A stretch of 10,055 nt of DNA from Candidatus Sulfopaludibacter sp. SbA3 (GTDB lineage: Bacteria; Acidobacteriota; Terriglobia; 2-12-FULL-54-10): contig CAMBEY010000087.1 in the NCBI GenBank assembly GCA_945865705.1, positions 1 to 10,055 of the forward strand, given 5' to 3'. Made by a program: the position numbers and the translations under genes. How positions within the stretch are numbered: position 1 is the first letter of the stretch; each line of letters begins with the position of its first letter. The notes beneath the pieces are model-generated. The model worked only from the letters and a program-made list of their open reading frames with translations. It was not told where the DNA came from and searched no databases. Of this stretch, positions 1 to 9,649 are shown in pieces.

Positions 1-8
1 AGGAACTG

Positions 9-197
9 ATGAAAACCGTAAAAGTGCAGAAAGGCTTCCAGGTGACGCTGCCACGACCGGCTCGCGATCAGGCAGACATCAAGGTTGGGGATGTTGTCGA
101 GATTACCGCAGTGGCCGGGAAGATCACCGTAAAGTCGGTCAAGAATCCCCACGCACCAGCCATCATTTTTTTGCGGAGACCAGTTCGCGCGCGGTGA
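9..197 (+). CDS. AbrB/SpoVT-type (VapB-like) DNA-binding protein, solitary
   Basis: Encodes a 62-residue protein whose first ~46 residues fit the swapped-hairpin AbrB fold: an N-terminal beta strand (MKTVKV), the characteristic QVTLPRPAR segment (residues 11-19), then IKVGDVVEI and GKITVKSV. Proteins of this family are transcription regulators or the antitoxin halves of VapBC/MazEF-like pairs. The ATG at 9 is preceded by AGGA at 1-4, a well-spaced ribosome binding site, so the start looks genuine although upstream sequence is cut off. The last ~15 residues (HAPAIIFLRRPVRAR) do not resemble the family and are read from the 3' end of pyrE on the other strand, with a 35-bp tail-to-tail overlap. 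No toxin gene follows, because pyrE occupies the downstream DNA in the opposite direction; a partner could only lie to the left of the window. The fold is fairly sure, antitoxin versus regulator is open, and the tail may be a degraded or read-through end. Confidence 0.7.
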   Translation: MKTVKVQKGFQVTLPRPARDQADIKVGDVVEITAVAGKITVKSVKNPHAPAIIFLRRPVRAR

Positions 198-744
198 ATA
201 GCGCGTGGAAGGGGCAGTACGGCTCGATGGCTTCGCGACCGCCTTCTTCGCGGTCCACGATGCAAACCGTGGCCACCACGTTCCAACCGGCGGCCCGGGC
301 TTGCTCGATGGCTTGGATCGCCGAGCCGCCTGTCGTGCAGGTGTCCTCCGCAATCACCACCGGCGAGCCTTCCGGGCCGCGCCAGCCTTCAATCAGATTC
401 TGCATGCCGTGCTTCTTGGTCTCCTTGCGCACGATGAACGCCGAGACCGGCGCGATGATCTTCTTCTCCGCATGGTGCAGGTGGCTCATCGCCGCGACGG
501 AGGCCACGATGGGGTCGGCGCCCAGCGTCAACCCGCCGATGGCCAGCGGATACGGGCGCAAATGTTGCAACACCTCCAGCACGCCGAGCGCCGTGTAATA
601 AGCGCCTTCGGCATCGAGCGTGGTGGTGCGGCAGTCGAGATAGAAATTGCTCTTCTTGCCGGACGAGAGAGTGAAGTCGCCGAGCTTTACGGACTTTTCG
701 CAGAGGATATTCTTCAGGCGGGTGCGAGTATCCATAGATTCCAT
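163..744 (-). CDS. pyrE: Orotate phosphoribosyltransferase
   Basis: Transfers the phosphoribosyl group of PRPP to orotate, giving OMP, the fifth step of pyrimidine synthesis in the cytoplasm. Numbered from the upstream ATG, the substrate-contact segment SGKKSNFYLDCR lies at residues 28-39, the mobile catalytic loop RKETKKHG at 106-113, and the PRPP-binding loop VVIAEDTCTTGGS at 129-141, with the acidic pair E133/D134. Length (190-193 residues) is normal for the short bacterial type. Two in-frame ATGs compete: at 744 the GAAGGA motif touches the start codon, whereas for the ATG at 735 (MDTRTRL) the same motif lies about 9 bases upstream. I therefore favour 735. It is the last gene of a leftward string after glmS (gap 42-51 bp), and its stop overlaps the tail of the AbrB-like gene. 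The next enzyme, PyrF, is encoded separately near the right end of the window. Confidence 0.95.
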   Translation of the reverse strand: MESMDTRTRLKNILCEKSVKLGDFTLSSGKKSNFYLDCRTTTLDAEGAYYTALGVLEVLQHLRPYPLAIGGLTLGADPIVASVAAMSHLHHAEKKIIAPVSAFIVRKETKKHGMQNLIEGWRGPEGSPVVIAEDTCTTGGSAIQAIEQARAAGWNVVATVCIVDREEGGREAIEPYCPFHALFTARELVSAKK

Positions 745-756
745 TCCTTCGTAGGT

Positions 757-784
757 GTCCGCTTGCTGACGCGCGCGGCTCTGT
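757..784. repeat. GC-rich intergenic repeat, copy B (glmS-pyrE gap)
   Basis: A 28-bp stretch that matches 2676-2703 at 21 of 28 positions, including an identical 11-base end CGCGGCTCTGT. Both copies sit in the same orientation, 2-3 bp after the stop codon of the upstream leftward gene, and both can form CCGC/GCGG pairing around a 12-base interval. The arrangement suggests members of a dispersed short intergenic repeat family, not operon-specific control sites; with only two divergent copies visible this is an inference. Confidence 0.45.
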
Positions 785-786
785 GA

Positions 787-2658
<1,872 letters not shown>

Positions 2659-2675
2659 AGTCGTCTTCCAAACTG

Positions 2676-2703
2676 ACCCGCTCCCTCACGGTCGCGGCTC
2701 TGT
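2676..2703. repeat. GC-rich intergenic repeat, copy A (purS-glmS gap)
   Basis: A 28-bp segment occupying most of the 48-bp purS-glmS gap, starting 3 bp after the purS stop and ending before the glmS ribosome binding site. It matches 757-784 at 21 of 28 positions with an identical 11-base end. CCGC (2678-2681) and GCGG (2694-2697) can pair around a 12-base interval. The same relative placement in both gaps points to a recurring element. Confidence 0.45.
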
Positions 2704-2706
2704 TAA

Positions 2707-2976
2707 CTACTGCTCAATCTCAAGCTCGTACTCTTCGATGACCGGATTGGTGAGCACTTCGCGCGCGATGCGGTCGGCCTCTGCGCGGGCCGCATCGGGA
2801 CTTAGTGAGGCATCCAGATCGATGGCGAAATATTTGCCCTGCCGGACGCTTTCGACATGCTGAAACCCGAGCCCACGCAGCGCGGACTGAATGGTCTGCC
2901 CTTGCGGGTCCAGCACCGTCTTTTTTAAACTCACATATACGTTGGCGCGAATAGTTGTTTTTTCTGCGGTACTCAT
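2707..2976 (-). CDS. purS: Phosphoribosylformylglycinamidine synthase subunit PurS
   Basis: PurS is the small structural subunit of the three-part FGAM synthase (PurS-PurQ-PurL), in which it bridges the glutaminase PurQ and the synthetase PurL in the fourth step of purine synthesis. The 89-residue protein shows the family pattern: a first strand ANVYVSLKKTVLDPQG (residues 11-26), the helix TIQSALRGLGF, then VESVRQGKYFAIDLD (41-55), a helix rich in Ala/Arg (58-74) and the closing strand VIEEYELEIEQ. Length is typical (~80-90). The ATG at 2976 has only a weak purine-poor leader, but the next in-frame Met does not fit. Unusually, purQ and purL do not follow; glmS comes next after 48 bp, so the partner subunits must be encoded elsewhere. 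It is the first gene of the leftward string and is divergent from the Nramp-like gene. Confidence 0.93.
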   Translation of the reverse strand: MSTAEKTTIRANVYVSLKKTVLDPQGQTIQSALRGLGFQHVESVRQGKYFAIDLDASLSPDAARAEADRIAREVLTNPVIEEYELEIEQ

Positions 2977-3105
2977 TTTTGTCGACGACCACCTGTCTGC
3001 CTCATGGGCATTCGTTCGGGCGATGCAAATTTCTGCGGGAACCGCGGATGCGAAACACTATGTTACCATTGCTCGGCAACGAGATCGCCAACGAGGTCTT
3101 TACCG

Positions 3106-4386
3106 ATGAGCGGAAAACCAAAGCTACCCTGGATGGCCATTATCGCGCCGGGAATTCTGGTGGCCACCACCGGCGTCGGCGCGGGCGACCTGCTCACCGC
3201 CAGCATCGCCGGATCGAAGGCTGGGCTGGCTATTCTGTGGTCGGCGGTGATTGGCTCGTTTATGAAGTGGACACTGAATGAAGGCATCGCGCGCTGGCAG
3301 ATGGCCACCGACACCACGCTGCTCGAAGGCTGGATCACCAAGCTCGGCCGCTGGATTCAGTGGGTCTTCATCGCCTATTTCCTGCTCTGGACTTTCTTTG
3401 TCGGCGGCGCGCTGATCACCGCCTGCGGCGTGGCCGCGGCGGCGATTATCCCGCTGGGCGATCCGACTACGTCGAAAAATATCTGGGGCGTGGCCCACTC
3501 ACTCGCGGGGCTGGCGGTAGTTTGGCTGGGCGGATTTGCCATCTTCGAGAAGGTCATGCAGGTCTTCATCGCGTTCAAGTTTGCCGCCGTGCTGGTAACC
3601 GCGTTCTTGTTGGTGCAGGACTGGGGCGCGGTGGCGCAAGGGTTGGTCGTCCCGAGCATTTCGTTTGAAACGCTGCCGTGGATGCTGGGCGTGCTCGGCG
3701 GCGTGGGGGGAACAGTAACGCTGCTTTCTTACGGCTACTGGATTCGCGAGAAGGGCCGCAGCGGCGAAGAGGGTGCGCGCATCTGCCGCATCGATCTCGC
3801 CGTCTGCTACATCATGACCGCGATCTTCGGCGTGGCCATGGTCATCATCGGCTCGCGCATTCAACTGGAAGGCTCCGGCATCCGCCTCGCCGGGCAACTC
3901 GCCGAGCAATTGGAGATGGTGCTCGGCCCCTCGGGCCGCTGGATATTTCTCTTTGGCTTCTGGGGCGCGGTGTTCTCGAGCCTGATCGGAGTATGGCAGA
4001 GCGCGCCATACTTGTTCGCCGACTTCCTCTCACTGCGCAAACATAGGGGGGCCGCGTCTTCTGTCGAAGAAGTCGCCGCGCTCCGCTCCATCGACCTGAA
4101 GAAGACTGGCGCGTATCGCGGTTACCTGATCGCCATCGCGCTGGTACCCATGGCCAACTTATTTATGACCGTTGAAAAAATTCAGCTCGCCTACGCCGTG
4201 ATGGGCGCCATGTTCATGCCCATGCTGGCGCTGACGCTGCTGGTGCTGAACAATCGCACGCGCTGGGTGGGCGCGCGCTTCCGCAACCCCTGGTGGATCA
4301 ACGCCACGCTGGTCGCCACCGTCCTGCTGTTCGCCTACGTCGGCTACCTGCAACTCAGCGGCAAGATGATCTCCACCGGCGGGTAA
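3106..4386 (+). CDS. Nramp-superfamily membrane carrier with atypical substrate site
   Basis: A 426-residue inner-membrane protein with about 11 hydrophobic helices (roughly residues 9-28, 38-56, 84-108, 127-145, 148-170, 193-212, 229-249, 279-301, 337-357, 360-382, 397-415). The opening APGILVATTGVGAGDLL, the NEGIARWQ segment (58-65) and the overall layout match Nramp-family proteins annotated as divalent metal transporters. The helix-1 DPGN metal motif of classical Nramp proteins is replaced by GVGAGD (D28), and the helix-6 MPHN-type motif by GGVGGTVTLLSYG (198-210). Substrate is therefore uncertain: magnesium or another ion is possible, and classical manganese/iron uptake cannot be assumed. 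The start at 3106 is chosen because GAGG (3093-3096) lies nine bases upstream; an in-frame ATG at 3004 would add a Cys-rich, non-family leader. The gene is divergent from purS and converges on larE. No metal-responsive riboswitch was recognised in the 129-bp leader region. Confidence 0.85.
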   Translation: MSGKPKLPWMAIIAPGILVATTGVGAGDLLTASIAGSKAGLAILWSAVIGSFMKWTLNEGIARWQMATDTTLLEGWITKLGRWIQWVFIAYFLLWTFFVGGALITACGVAAAAIIPLGDPTTSKNIWGVAHSLAGLAVVWLGGFAIFEKVMQVFIAFKFAAVLVTAFLLVQDWGAVAQGLVVPSISFETLPWMLGVLGGVGGTVTLLSYGYWIREKGRSGEEGARICRIDLAVCYIMTAIFGVAMVIIGSRIQLEGSGIRLAGQLAEQLEMVLGPSGRWIFLFGFWGAVFSSLIGVWQSAPYLFADFLSLRKHRGAASSVEEVAALRSIDLKKTGAYRGYLIAIALVPMANLFMTVEKIQLAYAVMGAMFMPMLALTLLVLNNRTRWVGARFRNPWWINATLVATVLLFAYVGYLQLSGKMISTGG

Positions 4387-4392
4387 CCGGGT

Positions 4393-4479
4393 TTAGCCAC
4401 AGAGACACGGAGACACAGAGAGCTTATGGTTATAAGTTCTCCCTTTAATACCTCTGAGTCTCCGTGCCTCTGTGGCTAA
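4393..4479. repeat. Long inverted repeat, probable dispersed element and terminator
   Basis: Two 28-bp arms (4393-4420 and 4452-4479) pair at 26 of 28 positions around a 31-bp centre. Each arm's outer end reads TTAGCCACAGAG. The centre holds its own small hairpin, CTTAT (4423-4427) and ATAAG (4432-4436) around GGTT. It fills the space between the convergent Nramp-like gene and larE and ends 2 bp before the larE stop. On the plus strand the right arm runs into TTTTATTTTAG, so it could end transcription of the transporter gene like an intrinsic terminator. From memory, similar 'CCACAGAG' intergenic repeats occur in environmental genomes, but I could not check this here. Confidence 0.8.
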
Positions 4480-4481
4480 TT

Positions 4482-5303
4482 TTATTTTAGGACTTCGTTG
4501 AGGGAGCCGGAGCGGAAGCCTTCCATGTCCAGCGTGACGTACTGGTAGCCTAGCGCTTTGAATTTTTCTGCGAGAATCTGCGCCATCTGCGGATCAAGCG
4601 CGCGGGGCAGTTCATCTGCCGCAATTTCGATGCGTACCAGCTCGCCGTGGTGGCGCACGCGGAATTGGCGGAAGCCGAGCGTGCGCAGTGCGTCTTCGCC
4701 GTGGTCGATGGTCTTCACGGTTTGGATTGTAACCGGAGTGCCGTAGGGGATGCGCGAAGAAAGGCACGGCGACGCCGGACGGTCCCACACCGGCAACCCC
4801 GCCTCCTTCGCCAACTGACGAATCTCCGCCTTGGTGAGACCCGCATCCAGCAGCGGCGAAATCACGCCATGCTCGGCGGCGGCGCGATGCCCGGGGCGAT
4901 AATCATGGACATCGTCGGCGTTCACGCCGTAAGCAATTGTGGCGAATCCGCGCGCGCGCGCCAGCGCCGACAATTTCCCAAACAATTCATCCTTGCAATG
5001 GAAGCAGCGGTCCGGCGCGTTGGCGATGTAAGCAGGATTATCAAACTCCGCCGTGCGAATAATCTCCAGCGGAATATCAAACTCGCGGGCAAACCGGATC
5101 GCATGCTCGCGCTGCGACTCGGCGAGACTCGGCGAATCAGCCAGCACCGCGAGCATCCGCTCGCCCAGCGCCCGCCGCGCCGCCCACGCCAGGTAAGCCG
5201 AATCCACCCCGCCGGAGTACGCCACCAGAGCGGACTCCAGGGCCACGAGTCTTCCAGTCACCATTTTAGCTTTACCCATGAATTTGTCGCCCACCAATTT
5301 CAT
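4482..5303 (-). CDS. larE: ATP-dependent sacrificial sulfur transferase LarE
   Basis: LarE is a PP-loop enzyme that adenylates the carboxylate of the pyridinium precursor of the nickel-pincer nucleotide (NPN) cofactor and donates sulfur to it. The 273-residue protein has the PP-loop SGGVDS at residues 30-35, the conserved RCFHCK at 99-104, YGVNADD at 125-131, and RPASPCLSSRIPYG at 175-188. The Cys180 in that last motif aligns with the sacrificial cysteine (Cys176) of the Lactobacillus plantarum enzyme. No further cysteine follows it, which argues against the [4Fe-4S] sulfur-donor variant. The ATG at 5303 gives a family-like N-terminus, but its ribosome site is weak; an ATG at 5279 (MGKAKMV) with GGTGGG upstream is an alternative. 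larB, larC and larA are not nearby, so either they lie elsewhere or this member serves another thiolation. It is leftward, downstream of the ORF6N gene. Confidence 0.88.
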   Translation of the reverse strand: MKLVGDKFMGKAKMVTGRLVALESALVAYSGGVDSAYLAWAARRALGERMLAVLADSPSLAESQREHAIRFAREFDIPLEIIRTAEFDNPAYIANAPDRCFHCKDELFGKLSALARARGFATIAYGVNADDVHDYRPGHRAAAEHGVISPLLDAGLTKAEIRQLAKEAGLPVWDRPASPCLSSRIPYGTPVTIQTVKTIDHGEDALRTLGFRQFRVRHHGELVRIEIAADELPRALDPQMAQILAEKFKALGYQYVTLDMEGFRSGSLNEVLK

Positions 5304-5331
5304 TCACGTACTGTGGCAGTCTCCACGTTTA

Positions 5332-5358
5332 TTTGACATCGCATAATGCGATTTCAAA
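5332..5358. promoter_or_regulatory. Palindrome in the larE upstream region, candidate operator
   Basis: Arms TTTGACATCGCAT (5332-5344) and ATGCGATTTCAAA (5346-5358) pair at 12 of 13 positions around a single base. It lies between the ORF6N stop (5374) and the larE start (5303), 29 bp from the latter. On the leftward strand TTGAAA, a fair -35 box, falls inside it, but no convincing -10 follows at the right distance. Such a compact symmetric site could bind a dimeric regulator of larE or act as a short hairpin; which one is unknown. Confidence 0.4.
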
Positions 5359-5373
5359 GACCTGTTATTCAGC

Positions 5374-5916
5374 TTATTCCGAATCCCGAAGCGCAAACCC
5401 TATGCGTTTTTTGGATTTTTCCGGTGGATTGATCAGTTGTTTGACGATGGAGTACACCGATGTCAGTTGTTGGGTGTGTTCTTTCTGTTGGCGTTCCAAC
5501 TCCTCCATTTTGCGAGCCAGGTCTTTGTGAGTTGCCAGGTACTCTCGCAACTGAACAAACGCGCGCACCACAAATATGCTCATCTGCGTGGCCTGGGAGC
5601 TTTTCAGTATGGATGCAAGCATCAAAGCCCCATGTTCCGTGAAGGCGTAGGGTTGGTAGCGGATATTTCGTTTGGATGCGATCACAGATTGTGATCGCAT
5701 CAACTCAGCTTCCTTAGAGGAAAGCTGGAACATGAAGTCTTCGGGGAACCGCTCAATATTGCGCTTCACCGCCTGAACGAGCGCCCGGGTTTCCACGCAA
5801 TATATCTTTGCGACGTCCACATCGAGAATGACTTTGCGTCCTCGCATCACATAAATCTTCTGTTGAATGTGCTCAACAGAAACTACCGTCTGCGAGGATG
5901 AAAGTCTTTTAGGCAC
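5374..5916 (-). CDS. ORF6N-domain protein (phage/mobile-type DNA-binding protein)
   Basis: A 180-residue protein whose N-terminal two-thirds match the ORF6N domain, a KilA-N/Bro-N-associated module found in phages, plasmids and scattered through bacterial chromosomes; a DNA-binding role is presumed. Diagnostic segments are IYVMRGRKVILDVDVAKIY (residues 21-39), VETRALVQAVKRNIERFPEDFMFQL (41-65), LMRSQ (72-76), RYQPYAFTEHGALMLASIL (86-104) and VVRAFVQLREYL (116-127). Residues ~128-162 are charged and likely a coiled coil for multimerisation. The chosen start is GTG at 5916, 9 bp after the gyrA stop, which permits translational coupling; the domain begins soon after, so little could be lost. Base composition is visibly more AT-rich than gyrA and larE, consistent with acquisition by transfer. 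No other phage gene is adjacent. A perfect palindrome lies in the codons for residues 72-81. The exact function is unknown. Confidence 0.85.
   Translation of the reverse strand: MPKRLSSSQTVVSVEHIQQKIYVMRGRKVILDVDVAKIYCVETRALVQAVKRNIERFPEDFMFQLSSKEAELMRSQSVIASKRNIRYQPYAFTEHGALMLASILKSSQATQMSIFVVRAFVQLREYLATHKDLARKMEELERQQKEHTQQLTSVYSIVKQLINPPEKSKKRIGFALRDSE
5675..5701. repeat. Perfect 12-bp-arm palindrome inside the ORF6N gene
   Basis: Arms GATGCGATCACA (5675-5686) and TGTGATCGCATC (5690-5701) are perfectly complementary around the 3-base centre GAT. It encodes residues LMRSQSVIAS of the ORF6N protein, a conserved part of the domain, so coding constraint may explain part of the symmetry. The order of half-sites (TCACA then TGTGA) is the reverse of a CRP site. 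In mRNA it would make a very stable hairpin. Confidence 0.75.
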
Positions 5917-5925
5917 AGTGTTCCA

Positions 5926-8460
<2,535 letters not shown>

Positions 8461-8499
8461 GCGTTATCGTTTTCCTTCGGGGATTGCGGCGTACCGGAG

Positions 8500-8522
8500 G
8501 GCTGCGAACGGCCCTCGCAGCC
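8500..8522 (-). promoter_or_regulatory. Hairpin at the predicted 5' end of the gyrA mRNA
   Basis: GGCTGCGA (8500-8507) and TCGCAGCC (8515-8522) are perfectly complementary around 7 bases. It lies immediately downstream of the TATAAT box at 8531-8536 on the gyrA strand, so a transcript starting near 8524 would open with this stem. A 5' stem of this kind can protect an mRNA from decay; a regulatory role is inference. Confidence 0.45.
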
Positions 8523-8530
8523 AAAGCTTT

Positions 8531-8536
8531 ATTATA
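8531..8536 (-). promoter_or_regulatory. Candidate -10 box for gyrA
   Basis: On the gyrA strand the sequence is a consensus TATAAT, 70 bases upstream of the start codon. At a 17-base spacing the -35 position (CGCAAT) is a poor match, and there is no extended -10 TG, so an activator or a different sigma factor preference would be needed. Supported mainly by position and the perfect hexamer. Confidence 0.4.
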
Positions 8537-8662
8537 CTTCGTGCAGCGTTGAGATTGCGCTCCCTGAACAGGATCCGTGGAAGTATTTTTGCGGGGGTGG
8601 ATCGCGCCAATCACCCCGCGCCGCGGCCTTCCAATTTCCAGCACCCCAGCATCGGGATTACT

Positions 8663-8698
8663 GGGGGCACTGTTGGGGAGATTGTTAGGGGCATTGTT
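8663..8698. repeat. Three degenerate 12-bp tandem repeats
   Basis: Units GGGGGCACTGTT (8663-8674), GGGGAGATTGTT (8675-8686) and AGGGGCATTGTT (8687-8698) follow one another without gaps and share the pattern of a G run, a variable middle and a TGTT end. The third unit's end supplies the possible -35 box of the pyrF promoter. Confidence 0.6.
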
Positions 8699-8722
8699 TG
8701 GCGGGCGCAGGACAGGTACACT
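8694..8722 (+). promoter_or_regulatory. Candidate pyrF promoter
   Basis: TTGTTT (8694-8699) and TACACT (8717-8722) are separated by exactly 17 bases and lie 63 bp before the pyrF ATG. The matches to consensus are modest (3 of 6 and 4 of 6), so the call rests on spacing and location. Confidence 0.3.
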
Positions 8723-8785
8723 GTTTTGCTGACCTAATCCTGAGCATAGAGTCCTTCGCTTGGAAACTCGGTCGCCATTTACCCT

Positions 8786-9505
8786 ATGTCTGATCTTTCT
8801 TCCCTCGCCGCCAGCGACCGCTTGATCGTCGCGCTCGACTTCCCTTCCGCCGTGCAGGCCGATCAACTGGTGGATAAGCTGCAGGGCGTTGTCTCCTTCT
8901 ACAAAGTGGGGCTGGAACTATACACGGTAATCGGGCCGGACTACATCCGCTCACTGCTGGACCGCGGCAACAATGTTTTTCTGGATCTGAAATTTTACGA
9001 TATCGGGGAGACCGTCCGCCGCGCCACGCGTCAGGCGGCCCGGCTGGGCGCGACTTTCCTCACCGTGCATGAGGCCGGTCGAACCGTGTCTGCCGCCGCG
9101 ATGGGATGCGCCGGCTCCAACCTGAAGATATTGGCCATCACCGTGTTGACCAGCATGGGAGCGGAGGATCTCGCGGAGATGGGCCTGCGCGGTTCCGTGG
9201 AGGACCTGGCGATACAGCGCGCTGAGCACGCTATCGCCCAAGGCTGCCACGGCGTGGTGGCCTCCGGTTTTGAGGCGCGCGCCATTCGCCGCATGGCCGG
9301 CCCTGGCCCGATTATCGTAACACCCGGCATCCGTCCCGCCGGTGTCTCGGAAGACGACCAAAAGCGCGCCACCACACCGGCGGCCGCCATCAAGGCCGGC
9401 GCGGACTATCTGGTGGTGGGCCGCCCCATCCGCGACGCCAAAGACCCCACCGCCGTCGCCATCTCCATCATCGAGGAAATAAAGTCCGGCATGGCCGTGC
9501 CTTAG
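8786..9505 (+). CDS. pyrF: Orotidine-5'-phosphate decarboxylase
   Basis: Removes CO2 from OMP to give UMP, the last step of de novo pyrimidine synthesis. The 239-residue TIM-barrel protein shows the family signatures in order: LIVALDFPSA (13-22) with the ribose-contact Asp18, YKVGLELY (39-46) with Lys40, the catalytic DxKxxD array FLDLKFYDIGETV (65-77; D67, K69, D72), TVHEAG (93-98), VTPGIRPAG (178-186) with the phosphate-binding Arg183, and GADYLVVGRPI (205-215). The DIGETV sequence differs from the common DIPNTV but keeps the catalytic residues. Length is standard for the ~230-240-residue bacterial class. No clear Shine-Dalgarno precedes the ATG at 8786; the start is set by the family N-terminus. 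It reads rightward between gyrA and gyrB, both leftward, and converges on gyrB; a possible promoter lies at 8694-8722. Confidence 0.97.
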   Translation: MSDLSSLAASDRLIVALDFPSAVQADQLVDKLQGVVSFYKVGLELYTVIGPDYIRSLLDRGNNVFLDLKFYDIGETVRRATRQAARLGATFLTVHEAGRTVSAAAMGCAGSNLKILAITVLTSMGAEDLAEMGLRGSVEDLAIQRAEHAIAQGCHGVVASGFEARAIRRMAGPGPIIVTPGIRPAGVSEDDQKRATTPAAAIKAGADYLVVGRPIRDAKDPTAVAISIIEEIKSGMAVP

Positions 9506-9561
9506 ATCGTTCTATGTTGGTGTAGCGGATGCACTGGTAGTGGACATTTCCCGCTGCGAAC

Positions 9562-9588
9562 CCACGGCCAGAAAAACGCTGACCGTGG
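9562..9588. terminator. Hairpin between convergent pyrF and gyrB, weak terminator candidate
   Basis: CCACGGCCAG (9562-9571) pairs with CTGACCGTGG (9579-9588), with one C-A mismatch, around the loop AAAAACG. It lies 57 bp past the pyrF stop and 62 bp past the gyrB stop, where a shared terminator would be expected. Neither side has a T tract, so intrinsic termination is doubtful. Confidence 0.35.
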
Positions 9589-9649
9589 CTACCCTGCGGA
9601 TGTGCGATGCAACGAGCTGGGCCGTCCCGTCAACTCCATCGGCTTCGTG

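Larger units (their letters stand above)
8461..8785. other. gyrA-pyrF divergent intergenic region
   Basis: A 325-bp stretch with no supported gene. It contains, left to right, the gyrA ribosome binding site and leader hairpin, a TATAAT box facing gyrA, a G/C-rich stretch (8590-8640), three degenerate 12-bp repeats, and a candidate promoter facing pyrF. Open frames crossing it in both directions have no family resemblance and composition-driven sequences, so I do not call them genes. Confidence 0.7.

Noticed and set aside
2659..2706. Possible glmS ribozyme upstream of glmS
   Set aside because: Only 48 bp separate purS and glmS, far too short for the ribozyme, and most of it is a repeat element.
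3072..3083. Small CTCG-GCAA-CGAG hairpin ahead of the Nramp-like gene as a metal riboswitch
   Set aside because: A 4-bp stem with a GNRA loop is too small and common; no larger conserved riboswitch fold is visible.
3004..3105. In-frame upstream ATG extending the Nramp-like protein by 34 residues
   Set aside because: The extension is Cys/Arg-rich and unlike the family, and a proper ribosome binding site precedes the ATG at 3106.
5333..5361. Rightward promoter with a perfect TTGACA at 5333-5338
   Set aside because: No -10-like sequence stands 16-18 bases downstream (AAAGAC at 17), and it would read antisense into the ORF6N gene.
5675..5701. CRP/FNR-type operator reading of the palindrome
   Set aside because: The half-sites are in the reverse order (TCACA before TGTGA) with a 3-base centre, and it lies inside a coding region.
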